Source of the DNA: an uncultured Collinsella sp.
GTDB lineage: Bacteria > Actinomycetota > Coriobacteriia > Coriobacteriales > Coriobacteriaceae
Assembly: GCA_958415525.1 (NCBI GenBank)
Contig: CATYZE010000035.1
Span: 1 to 17,720 of the forward strand
Length of the DNA stretch: 17,720 bases
Direction of reading: 5' to 3'
In this document: positions 1 to 7,864 of the stretch, in pieces
How positions within the stretch are numbered: the stretch's first letter is position 1
Layout of the letters: each line of letters begins with the position of its first letter
Program-made: the position numbers and the translations under genes
Notes under the pieces: model-generated
Told to the model about the DNA's origin: nothing
What the model saw: the letters and a program-made list of their open reading frames with translations, nothing else
Databases searched by the model: none

Positions 1-311
1 GCGACCAGAAGGTCAGCGCCCTTTCGTTTCACGTCACCTTGTCTCAAATGCGACCCGCTCGCTGACGTTGACAAAACATCGGCGTTTCCGTGGTTGGTAA
101 ATAGCTCCACTCATTGGGGACGTACTTAAATGAGTGCCCACAAAATGAGCGTGGATAATCTCCCGTTTTTGGTCTGTGTTTTGGGCAAAAGTGGGAGATT
201 ATCCACGCTCATTCGGTAAGCGTCCAAAAATCCGCGCTCATTTGCCGTGTCCCTGCCGCGCCACCTCTTGCGCCAGTTTCTGTCGAGTCGGTGCTTCTTG
301 CGGGTTGCCCG
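1..311. other. Non-coding stretch upstream of tgt
   Basis: I see no gene here. Frame 1 stays open from the window edge to a stop at 127-129, but the predicted 42 residues resemble no protein I recognise. An 8-bp inverted repeat, CACTCATT (108-115) with AATGAGTG (129-136), encloses GGGGACGTACTT. That core is similar to AGGGACGTTCCTT at 16920-16932, the sort of sequence often found in dispersed REP-like elements. The 21-bp hairpin at 144-213 is listed separately. Confidence 0.5.
144..213. repeat. Perfect 21-bp inverted repeat (long hairpin) upstream of tgt
   Basis: The arms at 144-164 and 193-213 are perfect reverse complements (21 of 21). After a 2-base interruption the stem continues for about 5 more pairs (TTTTG/CAAAA), leaving a loop of roughly 14 bases. 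A partial third copy of the right arm, ATCCGCGCTCATT, lies at 230-242 and differs from the arm at one base. No transposase is adjacent and the hairpin is not followed by a T run, so it does not look like a terminator. It resembles a dispersed intergenic palindromic element; its function is unknown. Confidence 0.75.
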
Positions 312-345
312 TATAATGGTCTGCGTATGAACCGCAACCAAGGAG
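312..345 (+). promoter_or_regulatory. tgt -10 box and ribosome binding site
   Basis: A consensus -10 hexamer TATAAT is at 312-317, 37 bases before the tgt ATG. No good -35 hexamer lies 16-18 bases upstream (289-294 reads CGGTGC). A strong Shine-Dalgarno AAGGAG sits at 340-345, nine bases before the ATG at 355, and fixes that start. Confidence 0.6.
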
Positions 346-354
346 TTCCAGTTT

Positions 355-1494
<1,140 letters not shown>

Positions 1495-1595
1495 GAGCGG
1501 CACGGGTGCTTGCAAGGCGTGGGCAACGGCAAGGGGCGAGCACCGGCCGGTCGGCACATTCGCTGACACTGCTTGCGCGACCGCTGACCGATAGC

Positions 1596-1626
1596 TTGCA
1601 AGCACTTGATGCATCGTGGGTACCAT
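1596..1626 (+). promoter_or_regulatory. Possible promoter of the LOG-family gene
   Basis: TTGCAA at 1596-1601 and TACCAT at 1621-1626 resemble -35 and -10 boxes, but the spacer is 19 bases, longer than ideal. If used, transcription would start near 1633, just before the terminator-like hairpin at 1644-1690, and the LOG mRNA would have a leader of about 75 bases. Confidence 0.3.
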
Positions 1627-1643
1627 ACCGGATAGTTGATGTT

Positions 1644-1690
1644 CGGGCGGGTGTTTGGCGCATGGCGTCGACCCCGCCCGTTTTCTTTTT
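1644..1690 (+). terminator. Rho-independent terminator between tgt and the LOG gene
   Basis: CGGGCGGG (1644-1651) pairs with CCCGCCCG (1673-1680), followed at once by a T-rich tract TTTTCTTTTT (1681-1690). This is a good intrinsic terminator for tgt. It ends only 6 bases before the LOG gene's AGGAG (1697-1701). Any transcript reaching LOG must pass it, or the promoter upstream of it makes it a leader attenuator. Confidence 0.7.
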
Positions 1691-1706
1691 CTCGATAGGA
1701 GTACCC

Positions 1707-2465
1707 ATGATTAAGAACGAGAATGTCGAGGGCGAGCCCGCCTACGACGAGACGTACCGCCGCGGCCCCGTGGTCATGCGCGGCCCCATGATTCCTAAGG
1801 ACAACACCTACGCCAATCTGCTGGCGCCCGAGGATTCGACCGACTGGTTGCATGCCGATCCGTGGCGTGTGCTTCGCATCCAGGCAGAATTCGTCGATGG
1901 CTTTGGCGCACTTGCCGAACTCGGTCCCGCGGTGACCATCTTCGGCAGTGCCCGCACGCCCAAGACCGACCCGCTCTACAAGGCGGCACGCACCGTCGGC
2001 CGCAAGATCGCCCAGCGCGGCGTGGCGGTTATCACCGGCGGCGGCCCCGGCATTATGGAAGCGGCCAACAGGGGAGCGGCGAGCGTCAACGGCAAGTCGG
2101 TTGGCTTGGGTATCGAGTTGCCGCACGAGCAGGGGCTCAACAAATACGTGAACCTCGGCATGGACTTCCGCTACTTCTTTGTGCGCAAGACCATGTTCGT
2201 CAAATACAGCTCGGGCGCCATCGTATTTCCCGGCGGCTTTGGTACGCTCGACGAGATGTTCGAGGTTCTCACGCTGGTGCAGACGCACAAAGTCAAGCGC
2301 ATGCCGCTCGTGCTGGTGGGCAGCGAGTACTGGCAGGGCCTGTTCGACTGGCTCAACGGCCCGGTGATGGACGCCGGTATGATCAGCCCGCTCGATCCAG
2401 ACCTGGTGCACATCACCGACGACCTCAACGAGGCGGTCGACGTCGCCCTCAGCGGGCTGATGTAG
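1707..2465 (+). CDS. LOG-family (TIGR00730-type) phosphoribohydrolase-like protein
   Basis: This 252-residue cytosolic protein has a Rossmann-like fold typical of the LOG/lysine decarboxylase-like family. The two hallmark motifs are present: GGGPGIMEAA at 111-120 and PGGFGTLDE at 175-183. The core starts near residue 76 (VTIFGSAR); the first ~70 residues are a family-variable extension. Characterised members cleave the N-glycosidic bond of nucleoside 5'-monophosphates such as cytokinin ribotides, releasing base and ribose phosphate. The older label 'lysine decarboxylase' is misleading. The physiological substrate in this bacterium cannot be told from sequence. The start at 1707 is preferred over an in-frame upstream extension because AGGAG at 1697-1701 is well spaced and a terminator hairpin lies just upstream. 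Confidence 0.88.
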   Translation: MIKNENVEGEPAYDETYRRGPVVMRGPMIPKDNTYANLLAPEDSTDWLHADPWRVLRIQAEFVDGFGALAELGPAVTIFGSARTPKTDPLYKAARTVGRKIAQRGVAVITGGGPGIMEAANRGAASVNGKSVGLGIELPHEQGLNKYVNLGMDFRYFFVRKTMFVKYSSGAIVFPGGFGTLDEMFEVLTLVQTHKVKRMPLVLVGSEYWQGLFDWLNGPVMDAGMISPLDPDLVHITDDLNEAVDVALSGLM

Positions 2466-2496
2466 AGTGATCGTGCCCGTCGTGACACGAATATGC

Positions 2497-2532
2497 ATGG
2501 CAATCTGATGCTATCTAACATCAGTTTGCCAT
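2497..2532. promoter_or_regulatory. Palindromic operator upstream of the toxin-antitoxin operon
   Basis: Arms 2497-2510 and 2519-2532 are inverted repeats matching at 13 of 14 positions, separated by 8 bases. A further half-site, CTGATG, is at 2547-2552. The palindrome lies immediately upstream of TATACT (2543-2548), a plausible -10. Its placement suits autorepression by the RelB/DinJ ribbon-helix-helix antitoxin, alone or with toxin. It has no T run, so it is unlikely to be a terminator for the LOG gene. Confidence 0.6.
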
Positions 2533-2578
2533 TTTCATTGGGTATACTGATGCAAAAGACGAGTCGAGGAGGTCGCGT

Positions 2579-2878
2579 ATGTCTACTGCAACGGTTAAGC
2601 CCACGACGGTTCGCATCGAAGAGGGGCTCAAGGAGCAGGCGACTGAGTTTTTAGATTCGGTTGGCTTGAGCCTTAATTCGTATCTCAACCTGGCTGTTCG
2701 GCAGCTTGTAAATCAGCGGAAGATTCCGTTTGAGATTGTGGGTCGACCGGAGGCACCCAACGAGGCGACGAGGCGCGCCATGGTGATCGCCGAGGCTCGT
2801 GAGCTGGGAATTTTGCCGGACGATAGCCCGTCATTCGATAACGTTGATGAGCTGATGTCGTTCCTCGATGAGGACTAG
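2579..2878 (+). CDS. RelB/DinJ-family antitoxin
   Basis: This 99-residue protein is the antitoxin of a type II toxin-antitoxin pair. Residues ~9-52 (TVRIEEGL...EFLDSVGLSLNSYLNLAVRQLV) fit the ribbon-helix-helix DNA-binding domain of RelB/DinJ. The C-terminal segment, ending SPSFDNVDELMSFLDED, matches the toxin-neutralising tail common in DinJ relatives. Shine-Dalgarno GAGGAGG at 2566-2572 sets the ATG. The gene is followed after only 3 bases by the toxin, as usual for co-translated pairs. A palindromic operator and TATACT box lie just upstream. Base composition looks less GC-rich than tgt and LOG, consistent with acquired DNA. Confidence 0.9.
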   Translation: MSTATVKPTTVRIEEGLKEQATEFLDSVGLSLNSYLNLAVRQLVNQRKIPFEIVGRPEAPNEATRRAMVIAEARELGILPDDSPSFDNVDELMSFLDED

Positions 2879-2881
2879 GCG

Positions 2882-3190
2882 ATGTTTGAGATTAAGGTCG
2901 AGGCTCAGTTTAAGACCGACTATGAGCGAACGATGCAGAGCCATCCGCAGTTAAAAACCGAGTTTAGGGCAGCTGTCGCCGAGCTTGCGGCACATGGCTC
3001 GCTTCCGGCAGAGTATGGCGCCCACGAGCCCTCCAACCCGGGCGGCAACTACAACGGTCACATCGATTTCCATCTATCCGACGGCCTGGTCGACGTGGTC
3101 GTTCTCTACCTGCCGCACAAAACTAATCCAGTGATTCGACTTGTAAGAATGGGTTCGCATCAAGAACTGTTCCAGGGCCCACTGAGCTAG
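2882..3190 (+). CDS. YafQ-family mRNA interferase toxin
   Basis: This 102-residue protein fits the YafQ branch of the RelE superfamily, ribosome-dependent endoribonucleases that cleave mRNA in the A site. Shared features are a basic/aromatic N-terminal helix, an acidic/His mid region, and the C-terminal VRMGSHQELF (compare GTHxxLF in YafQ). Catalytic His/Asp positions of E. coli YafQ appear to correspond to His48, His64, Asp67 and His93, so the toxin looks intact. The alignment was by eye, and Asp67 is one residue closer to the His than in E. coli. Its stop is 16 bases from the 74-bp repeat that marks the end of the convergent primase-helicase gene. Confidence 0.88.
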   Translation: MFEIKVEAQFKTDYERTMQSHPQLKTEFRAAVAELAAHGSLPAEYGAHEPSNPGGNYNGHIDFHLSDGLVDVVVLYLPHKTNPVIRLVRMGSHQELFQGPLS

Positions 3191-3206
3191 CCACTCGATT
3201 TTAAGT

Positions 3207-3280
3207 TGCGGTGGAATAGGGATTGATTTGCGGCTGATAAGCCAAAGACAGTCCCTATTTCACCGCAAGTGATGGGGGTG
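3207..3280 (-). repeat. 74-bp direct repeat, copy A (terminator-like hairpin at the 3' end of the primase-helicase gene)
   Basis: This segment is repeated at 6771-6844 in the same orientation with a single mismatch in 74 bases. It contains 17-base inverted arms, 3206-3222 and 3252-3268, that pair at 16 of 17 positions, plus a small inner GGCT/AGCC stem. Read on the minus strand, the primase-helicase stop codon TAG (3257-3255) lies inside the first arm, so the repeat encodes the last ~8 residues of that protein. Unlike copies B and C, it lacks a T run after the second arm (the minus strand reads CTTAAAATC), so it may be a weaker terminator. Confidence 0.9.
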
Positions 3281-6200
3281 TCCCACCTGTTGCTGCAACA
3301 TTCGGTTCTCCTCTTCGCTGGATTTCGTCCAAAAGCTCGGCGGCGACTTCGCTGCTTTTAAAACGAATGCTGCAATCCTCTTTCTTGGGAAAAGCCAGTA
3401 ATGGAATGGTTCCGTACCAGACGGTTTCCTCGTCAATCACTGTCGCGCACAAACGCCCTTCAGTTTTGACGGAATAGTCGATGCCCATTTCGGCAAAGAC
3501 CGCTTTTGTGTCATTACGTGGATTAGAGGCAACGATTATCTCAATGCTAATTCCTCGATTCATGGGGCTGGTGAGTGAATCCTTGAGTTTCGTAAGGCAT
3601 GCGGAAGATGCATAGGGTGCGGCGATGAAAACGTTCTTCGTGGCATTGACGATATCTTTGTTCAGGGTCTCAAGGAAATGCGAAGAGTCAATTAGGATGT
3701 TTGCCTCGGCTTGGCTGGCGTCTTTCGCTGCATAAACCTCGTACCCGAGCTTGGCGTAGGTCTTGAGTCTTTTCTGGTACATGCGGGCGAGCATGGGTAT
3801 CGACAAATCAACATAGTCGAATATCTCAACCTGTCGCTTGCCCTCGTGGCTTCTGTGGAGCCTGCCCGCCTGCTGCGTGATGCTGCCGTCCCACGATATC
3901 GGCGTGGCAATGAGGAGAGTGTCAAGGTAGGACAGATCGAAGCCCTCGCCCAGAAGGCTTTCGGTGGCGACGATGATTCGATGTTCATGCTCGAAGCAGG
4001 GAAGACTGTTCAGTATCGCTCTTCTTTCTTTGGCGTCGATTTCCCCGGTCAGGAGAATGGGCTCGTGTCCTCGGTCTTTAAGCAGTCTGAACAGCTCCTC
4101 AGCATGCTTTTTCCTTTTAGATAGCACGAGCGGATGCCGACCGTTTGACGCAGCTTCAAGAGCGTCGCTGACAATCAATTCGTTTCTTGCTGCATGTGCA
4201 CACAGCAGATCGAGAATCTGATTGAAGCTTGCTCCCGGCTCGTAGGCGGGTAGTCGAATTCCGGTAAAACGAGGCCGTACGATGCGCTGGATGCCCTGCT
4301 GAATCGCTTGCGTTTTTGGGTCGATGACGCAGCGAAGCGGGCCGCAAAGCATGGAGAGCGCCTTCGTAAGGCCGTCGGATCGTTCGGGCGTCGCAGAAAG
4401 GCCGTATACGTATTTGGCCGGGGCAGACTTGAGAACAAGCTCGAGCTGTGGCGCGGCGGCGTGGTGACATTCGTCGCAGATAATGAGGCCGTAATTACGA
4501 ACAAGGTCCTTAACTATCGGCTCCCCGGTTTGGGGGTCTTTGCAAGACAGCGACTGGAACGAAGCGACGTCGACGAGGTCGCTTACGGCATTTTTGCCTC
4601 CTCCGATTTGCCCAATAAGGGGAGGCTGCCTTTTGCTGATTCGTCCTTTTGGGGTTCGGACGGGTTCTCTGTTGTCCGTAATGTCGATAAATCGCTCGAG
4701 CTGGGATTTCCATTGGGTTATGAGTGCGGTCTTGGGAACGATGACGAGCGCTGGAAGGCCAATGGAGGCAATAAGGTAAGCCCCGATGACGGTTTTGCCG
4801 AAGCCTGTCGGGGCGGACATGATTCCGTCTTCGTATATAAGCATCTGATCAGCGGCGATTTGCTGCTCAGGGCGAAGGGCACCTTTAAATGTCATCACAA
4901 TTTGATTGTCGGATTTGCGTTCGTCTGAATAGTGGGCAGTAACGCCGGTTTCTCGGAGCAGCTGCTCAAGCTGAGTTTTGCAGCCCCGGGGAATCGCAAC
5001 ATAACCATCTCTCAGTTCGCTGAGGTCTATGAGCCGCGGTTTGCCGAATACTGATTGATGCATGGACTGCGCGCGATAGAATTCCGGGTTGGCGAATATC
5101 GCGAGCCCGCGGATTTCCATTTGAGCTGCAGGACTCAGAGACTTTTCGGGGATGTAGAGCATATCGGCTTGCGTGACGGGCAGCGATGAAGGAAAGTCCT
5201 GCGATGTGAGTGGTAGCCGCTTTCGTGGCTTTTGGACATATCGTTTGGCCTTGTTTGCCACCGTGGCTGTTGATAGCCCGTGTGGGTTGTTCCCAGTGGT
5301 CTCGATCAGATTTTGCACTGTCGAGCGCGGAATCAGCTGGACTTGCGACAGATAAAGCCATTGGTCGGGAAAGGGCTCGAATTGTTCGTCTACAAATACG
5401 CTGTTTCCTTCACGTTGCGCCTTGCCTTGAAAGGGAAGTGCGATGAGGTTTCCAAAACCTCCATCGGGAATAGTGTCCTGAGCGGGTAGCATTCGATCAA
5501 AGGCCTCGAACGTGATTGTCTTATTAAGCGCCGCAGCTTCGGTTATGAGACAACTTCCAAACTCTCTGGCGGCCTTTGCGCTGATTGGCTCGAGAAAGAA
5601 AAACCAGATGTGTGCGCCGTTGCCGGACCTTGAGCGCTCGACGGCGGCGTAAATGTTCCGTCGTTTTGCAACAAGCCGTACGGCATTTGTTGCCTCTTTC
5701 CAGTCTGCTTTGTCAAAATCGATGACGAGAACTTTCGTGTTGCAGTCCCTGTCGAGAACATATTGCCCGAGGACATCGCGGAACCGGTCATCGTTGCCTT
5801 TAAAGTGACCAATGATTGCGGCATCGCTTAATTCGGGGAAGACGCGATTGTGGCATTCTGCGCATTTGACTTTTTGATGGGCTACTTTGGGACAAATTCC
5901 CGGCTTCCACTCGTTTGCGCAAGCGGGCGTATAGCCGATACCTCCGTCTTTTCTGCGATATCCATGAGCGTAAACATCTTTACGCCCGGTAAAGAGGCTG
6001 CGAAAGAGCTCGAGTTTGTCACGTGCTGGGCTCGCACTGGTGACGATGCCCTCGATTTGCGCTCGTTCATCGAACAAAGCGCCGGCTTCTTCCCACTCTT
6101 CAAGTGTGGCGTAGCGTACGTCTGAACCGTTGTTGCAAATGACGATTTGTCGGTGTTGGTCCGATATATGCGTGATTGTCTGATCGTATTTAAATTGCGT

Positions 6201-6410
6201 GGCCCCAAAGAGGGCGTATTGATGCATGGTGTTGCCCATTTGAATGCCATTCTTGTAGTGGAGTTGCTGAGAACGAGGGTACGGCATTGCGGCTTTGCGG
6301 GGCATGCAATTTCGATTCAAGTTCGCTAATGGTGAGGGATTGCTCCGCGAGCGGCTTTCGATCGATGCTAAGGTACGCGACGGCCCTTGATAATCAGGAT
6401 TTGCGGTCAT
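3255..6410 (-). CDS. TOTE-type conflict protein: AEP primase, SF2 helicase and PLD-like domain fusion
   Basis: Up to 1051 residues. Residues ~131-190 carry LFRSLFTGRKDVYAHG then a putative zinc cluster Cys164, Cys173, Cys183, Cys186. An archaeo-eukaryotic primase domain follows, with metal-binding DFD (231-233), SGNGAHIW (262-269) and FDRMLPAQD (304-312). A superfamily II helicase follows: Walker A PTGFGKT (534-540), DECH (646-649), SAT (672-674) and motif VI QQAGRLHRS (846-854). The end (~905-1030) resembles a phospholipase-D-like domain with IDEETVWYGT, but the HxK of HKD reads R986-L-C988, so nuclease activity is doubtful. This order matches proteins annotated as TOTE conflict-system primases, thought to act against invading DNA. 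No clear Shine-Dalgarno precedes any of the first Met codons (residues 1, 36, 42, 58, 62), so the N-terminus is uncertain. It looks AT-richer than its flanks and is bracketed by 74-bp direct repeats, suggesting transfer. Confidence 0.88.
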   Translation of the reverse strand: MTANPDYQGPSRTLASIESRSRSNPSPLANLNRNCMPRKAAMPYPRSQQLHYKNGIQMGNTMHQYALFGATQFKYDQTITHISDQHRQIVICNNGSDVRYATLEEWEEAGALFDERAQIEGIVTSASPARDKLELFRSLFTGRKDVYAHGYRRKDGGIGYTPACANEWKPGICPKVAHQKVKCAECHNRVFPELSDAAIIGHFKGNDDRFRDVLGQYVLDRDCNTKVLVIDFDKADWKEATNAVRLVAKRRNIYAAVERSRSGNGAHIWFFFLEPISAKAAREFGSCLITEAAALNKTITFEAFDRMLPAQDTIPDGGFGNLIALPFQGKAQREGNSVFVDEQFEPFPDQWLYLSQVQLIPRSTVQNLIETTGNNPHGLSTATVANKAKRYVQKPRKRLPLTSQDFPSSLPVTQADMLYIPEKSLSPAAQMEIRGLAIFANPEFYRAQSMHQSVFGKPRLIDLSELRDGYVAIPRGCKTQLEQLLRETGVTAHYSDERKSDNQIVMTFKGALRPEQQIAADQMLIYEDGIMSAPTGFGKTVIGAYLIASIGLPALVIVPKTALITQWKSQLERFIDITDNREPVRTPKGRISKRQPPLIGQIGGGKNAVSDLVDVASFQSLSCKDPQTGEPIVKDLVRNYGLIICDECHHAAAPQLELVLKSAPAKYVYGLSATPERSDGLTKALSMLCGPLRCVIDPKTQAIQQGIQRIVRPRFTGIRLPAYEPGASFNQILDLLCAHAARNELIVSDALEAASNGRHPLVLSKRKKHAEELFRLLKDRGHEPILLTGEIDAKERRAILNSLPCFEHEHRIIVATESLLGEGFDLSYLDTLLIATPISWDGSITQQAGRLHRSHEGKRQVEIFDYVDLSIPMLARMYQKRLKTYAKLGYEVYAAKDASQAEANILIDSSHFLETLNKDIVNATKNVFIAAPYASSACLTKLKDSLTSPMNRGISIEIIVASNPRNDTKAVFAEMGIDYSVKTEGRLCATVIDEETVWYGTIPLLAFPKKEDCSIRFKSSEVAAELLDEIQRRGEPNVAATGGTPPSLAVK

Positions 6411-6448
6411 GTGGGCAGCCGGAGGCGTAAAGAGCGGGCTTCATCCTG

Positions 6449-6679
6449 ACCCGGTGGGCAAAAAATGGCAAATATGAGTACTGTTGCCAGGATAGCATCA
6501 TATCATTTGGAAAGTATTTAAGACCAATTGACTGTTTTTTAGTATATTCAACCCCCTAAACACGACGATTCGGGGCTTTATGGACCCCTGAAATCGGTGG
6601 AAGCGGACAATTTCAGCTAGATTTTGCTGTTACTAATTTGGTAACAGTACTCATATTTGCCATTTTTTGCCCGCTGGGT
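6449..6679. repeat. 231-bp element with 37-bp terminal inverted repeats (MITE-like)
   Basis: The ends 6449-6485 and 6643-6679 are inverted repeats matching at 35 of 37 positions, including 30 consecutive perfect pairs (6456-6485 with 6643-6672). The 157-base interior is AT-rich, has no reading frame, and holds a 7-bp inverted repeat CTGTTAC/GTAACAG (6627-6633, 6641-6647) abutting the right arm. I see no convincing target-site duplication. The size, lack of coding capacity and terminal repeats suggest a non-autonomous transposable element or a large cruciform. It is 39 bases upstream of the primase-helicase ATG at 6410, so that gene's promoter probably lies inside it; a weak candidate on the minus strand is TTGGTC with TATGAT, 19 apart. 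Confidence 0.7.
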
Positions 6680-6770
6680 ATCGTTGGGGGCTAGTCGAAG
6701 CTCCCTCAAACAGCTGAGAATGCGCCGATCGCCATTAATATCTTGTATATGGATGGCGCAACTAAAAAGA

Positions 6771-6844
6771 TGCGGTGGAATAGGAATTGATTTGCGGCTG
6801 ATAAGCCAAAGACAGTCCCTATTTCACCGCAAGTGATGGGGGTG
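6771..6844 (-). terminator. 74-bp direct repeat, copy B (intrinsic terminator of degV)
   Basis: This is the second copy of the repeat at 3207-3280, with one mismatch. On the minus strand it begins 3 bases after the degV stop codon (6850-6848). It forms a hairpin from the arms near 6816-6831 and 6771-6785, and the second arm is followed by TCTTTTT (6770-6764 on the minus strand). That makes it a convincing rho-independent terminator for degV, and it marks the far border of the primase-helicase island. Confidence 0.85.
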
Positions 6845-6847
6845 CCC

Positions 6848-7708
6848 CTAGCGGGTGGGCTGGTAGCGGGGGCAGTAGCTGATGGCGATGGCGTCAACGC
6901 CTACGTGGGTTGCGATGGTGCAGCCGATGGGGCCGGTGCCGGCATCGACGTAGTCCTGACCCTCGAGCGTCTGATTGACGAGCTCCTGCTCCTCGGCGGC
7001 CCCGGTCGTGAGTACGCGCACGCTCGAACCTGGGTGATCGGCCAAAAACGCGAGGCAGTCTGCCATGGTGTTGGCGACGATGCGCTTGGCGCCGCGGCCC
7101 TTCTTGATGGCCTTGATCTCGCCCGACTGCCATTCCGGCGAAACGGCCAGGCGAATGTTGAGCATCTGCGTGAGCTGGCCGGCGAGCTTGGGGGCGCGGC
7201 CGTTCTTAACGAGGTTCTCGAGCGTGCGGGGAATCAGCAGCAGGTGGGCGTCGGGCAGGGTCGCGCGGATTTGCGCCTCGGTCTCGTCTAGGCTGCGACC
7301 GTCCTCGCGCATGGCGAGCGCGTACTCCACTAGCAGGCCCTCGGCGCCCGAGCCGGTGCGCGAATCGATGCAGCGTACGTCGAGCTCGTGGGTATCGGCC
7401 ACCTGGCACGCGTTGGCGTAGCATGCCGACCACTCGCTGCACAGCGAGATAAAGATCGCGCTGTCGTGGCCGTCGGCGCGCACGCGATCGAAGAGCTCCT
7501 TGAACTCGCCGGCGCTCGGCTGCGAAGTGTGCGGCAGCTGCTCGGAGCCGGCCATGCGGGCGACGTACTCCTCGGCGGTGATCTGCACCTGGTCGAGCAG
7601 GTCCTCGCCTTCGATAATCACATGCAGCGGAATCACGTAGATGCCGAGCTCTTGGGCTCGGGCGGGGGAGATGTCCGACGTGGAGTCGGTTATGATGGCA
7701 AAAGACAT
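6848..7708 (-). CDS. DegV/FakB-family fatty-acid-binding protein
   Basis: This 286-residue cytosolic protein begins with the DegV signature ITDSTSDI (residues 6-13). It also has TSQPSAGEF (61-69), the loop whose Thr/Ser contacts the carboxylate of bound fatty acid, and a C-terminal ATHVGVDAIAISY segment. Family members bind long-chain fatty acids; some (FakB) present them to the kinase FakA for phosphorylation. No fakA-like DhaK/DhaL gene is in the window. The usual SGTYQSA-type motif reads SACYANA (94-100), so ligand preference may differ. The start at 7708 is favoured over an upstream in-frame ATG at 7765 because AAAGGTG lies five bases before it and DegV proteins begin close to this Met. 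Confidence 0.9.
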   Translation of the reverse strand: MSFAIITDSTSDISPARAQELGIYVIPLHVIIEGEDLLDQVQITAEEYVARMAGSEQLPHTSQPSAGEFKELFDRVRADGHDSAIFISLCSEWSACYANACQVADTHELDVRCIDSRTGSGAEGLLVEYALAMREDGRSLDETEAQIRATLPDAHLLLIPRTLENLVKNGRAPKLAGQLTQMLNIRLAVSPEWQSGEIKAIKKGRGAKRIVANTMADCLAFLADHPGSSVRVLTTGAAEEQELVNQTLEGQDYVDAGTGPIGCTIATHVGVDAIAISYCPRYQPTR

Positions 7709-7764
7709 AATTGCACCTTTCGATGGGGCGCCTGCGCGCCGCCGATTGAGAGCAAAGTGCGTCA

Positions 7765-7793
7765 AGTATAGTGGAGTTGTTCCACATTGCCAG
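7765..7793 (-). promoter_or_regulatory. Likely degV promoter
   Basis: On the minus strand CTGGCA (7793-7788) and TATACT (7770-7765) are separated by exactly 17 bases. The -10 matches the consensus at five of six positions and the -35 at four. Transcription would start about 50 bases before the degV ATG at 7708. The adjacent palindrome GTTGAATAGTCAAC (7802-7815) lies between this promoter and the divergent HAD gene and could be an operator. Confidence 0.5.
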
Positions 7794-7864
7794 CTTTATT
7801 TGTTGAATAGTCAACGGTTTGAAGCGTCGGTGTGGAAATCGCCAATTGGGGAAGAGGGATGTCG

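Noticed and set aside
1..129. Possible 3' end of an upstream gene in frame 1
   Set aside because: Only 42 residues, no recognisable protein, and its end translates a dispersed-repeat sequence; not supportable.
3207..3280. Integron attC site
   Set aside because: The hairpin size would fit, but the RYYYAAC/GTTRRRY core sites are absent and no integrase is present.
6449..6679. Retron or group II intron RNA
   Set aside because: No reverse transcriptase is in the window; the terminal inverted repeats fit a MITE-like element better.
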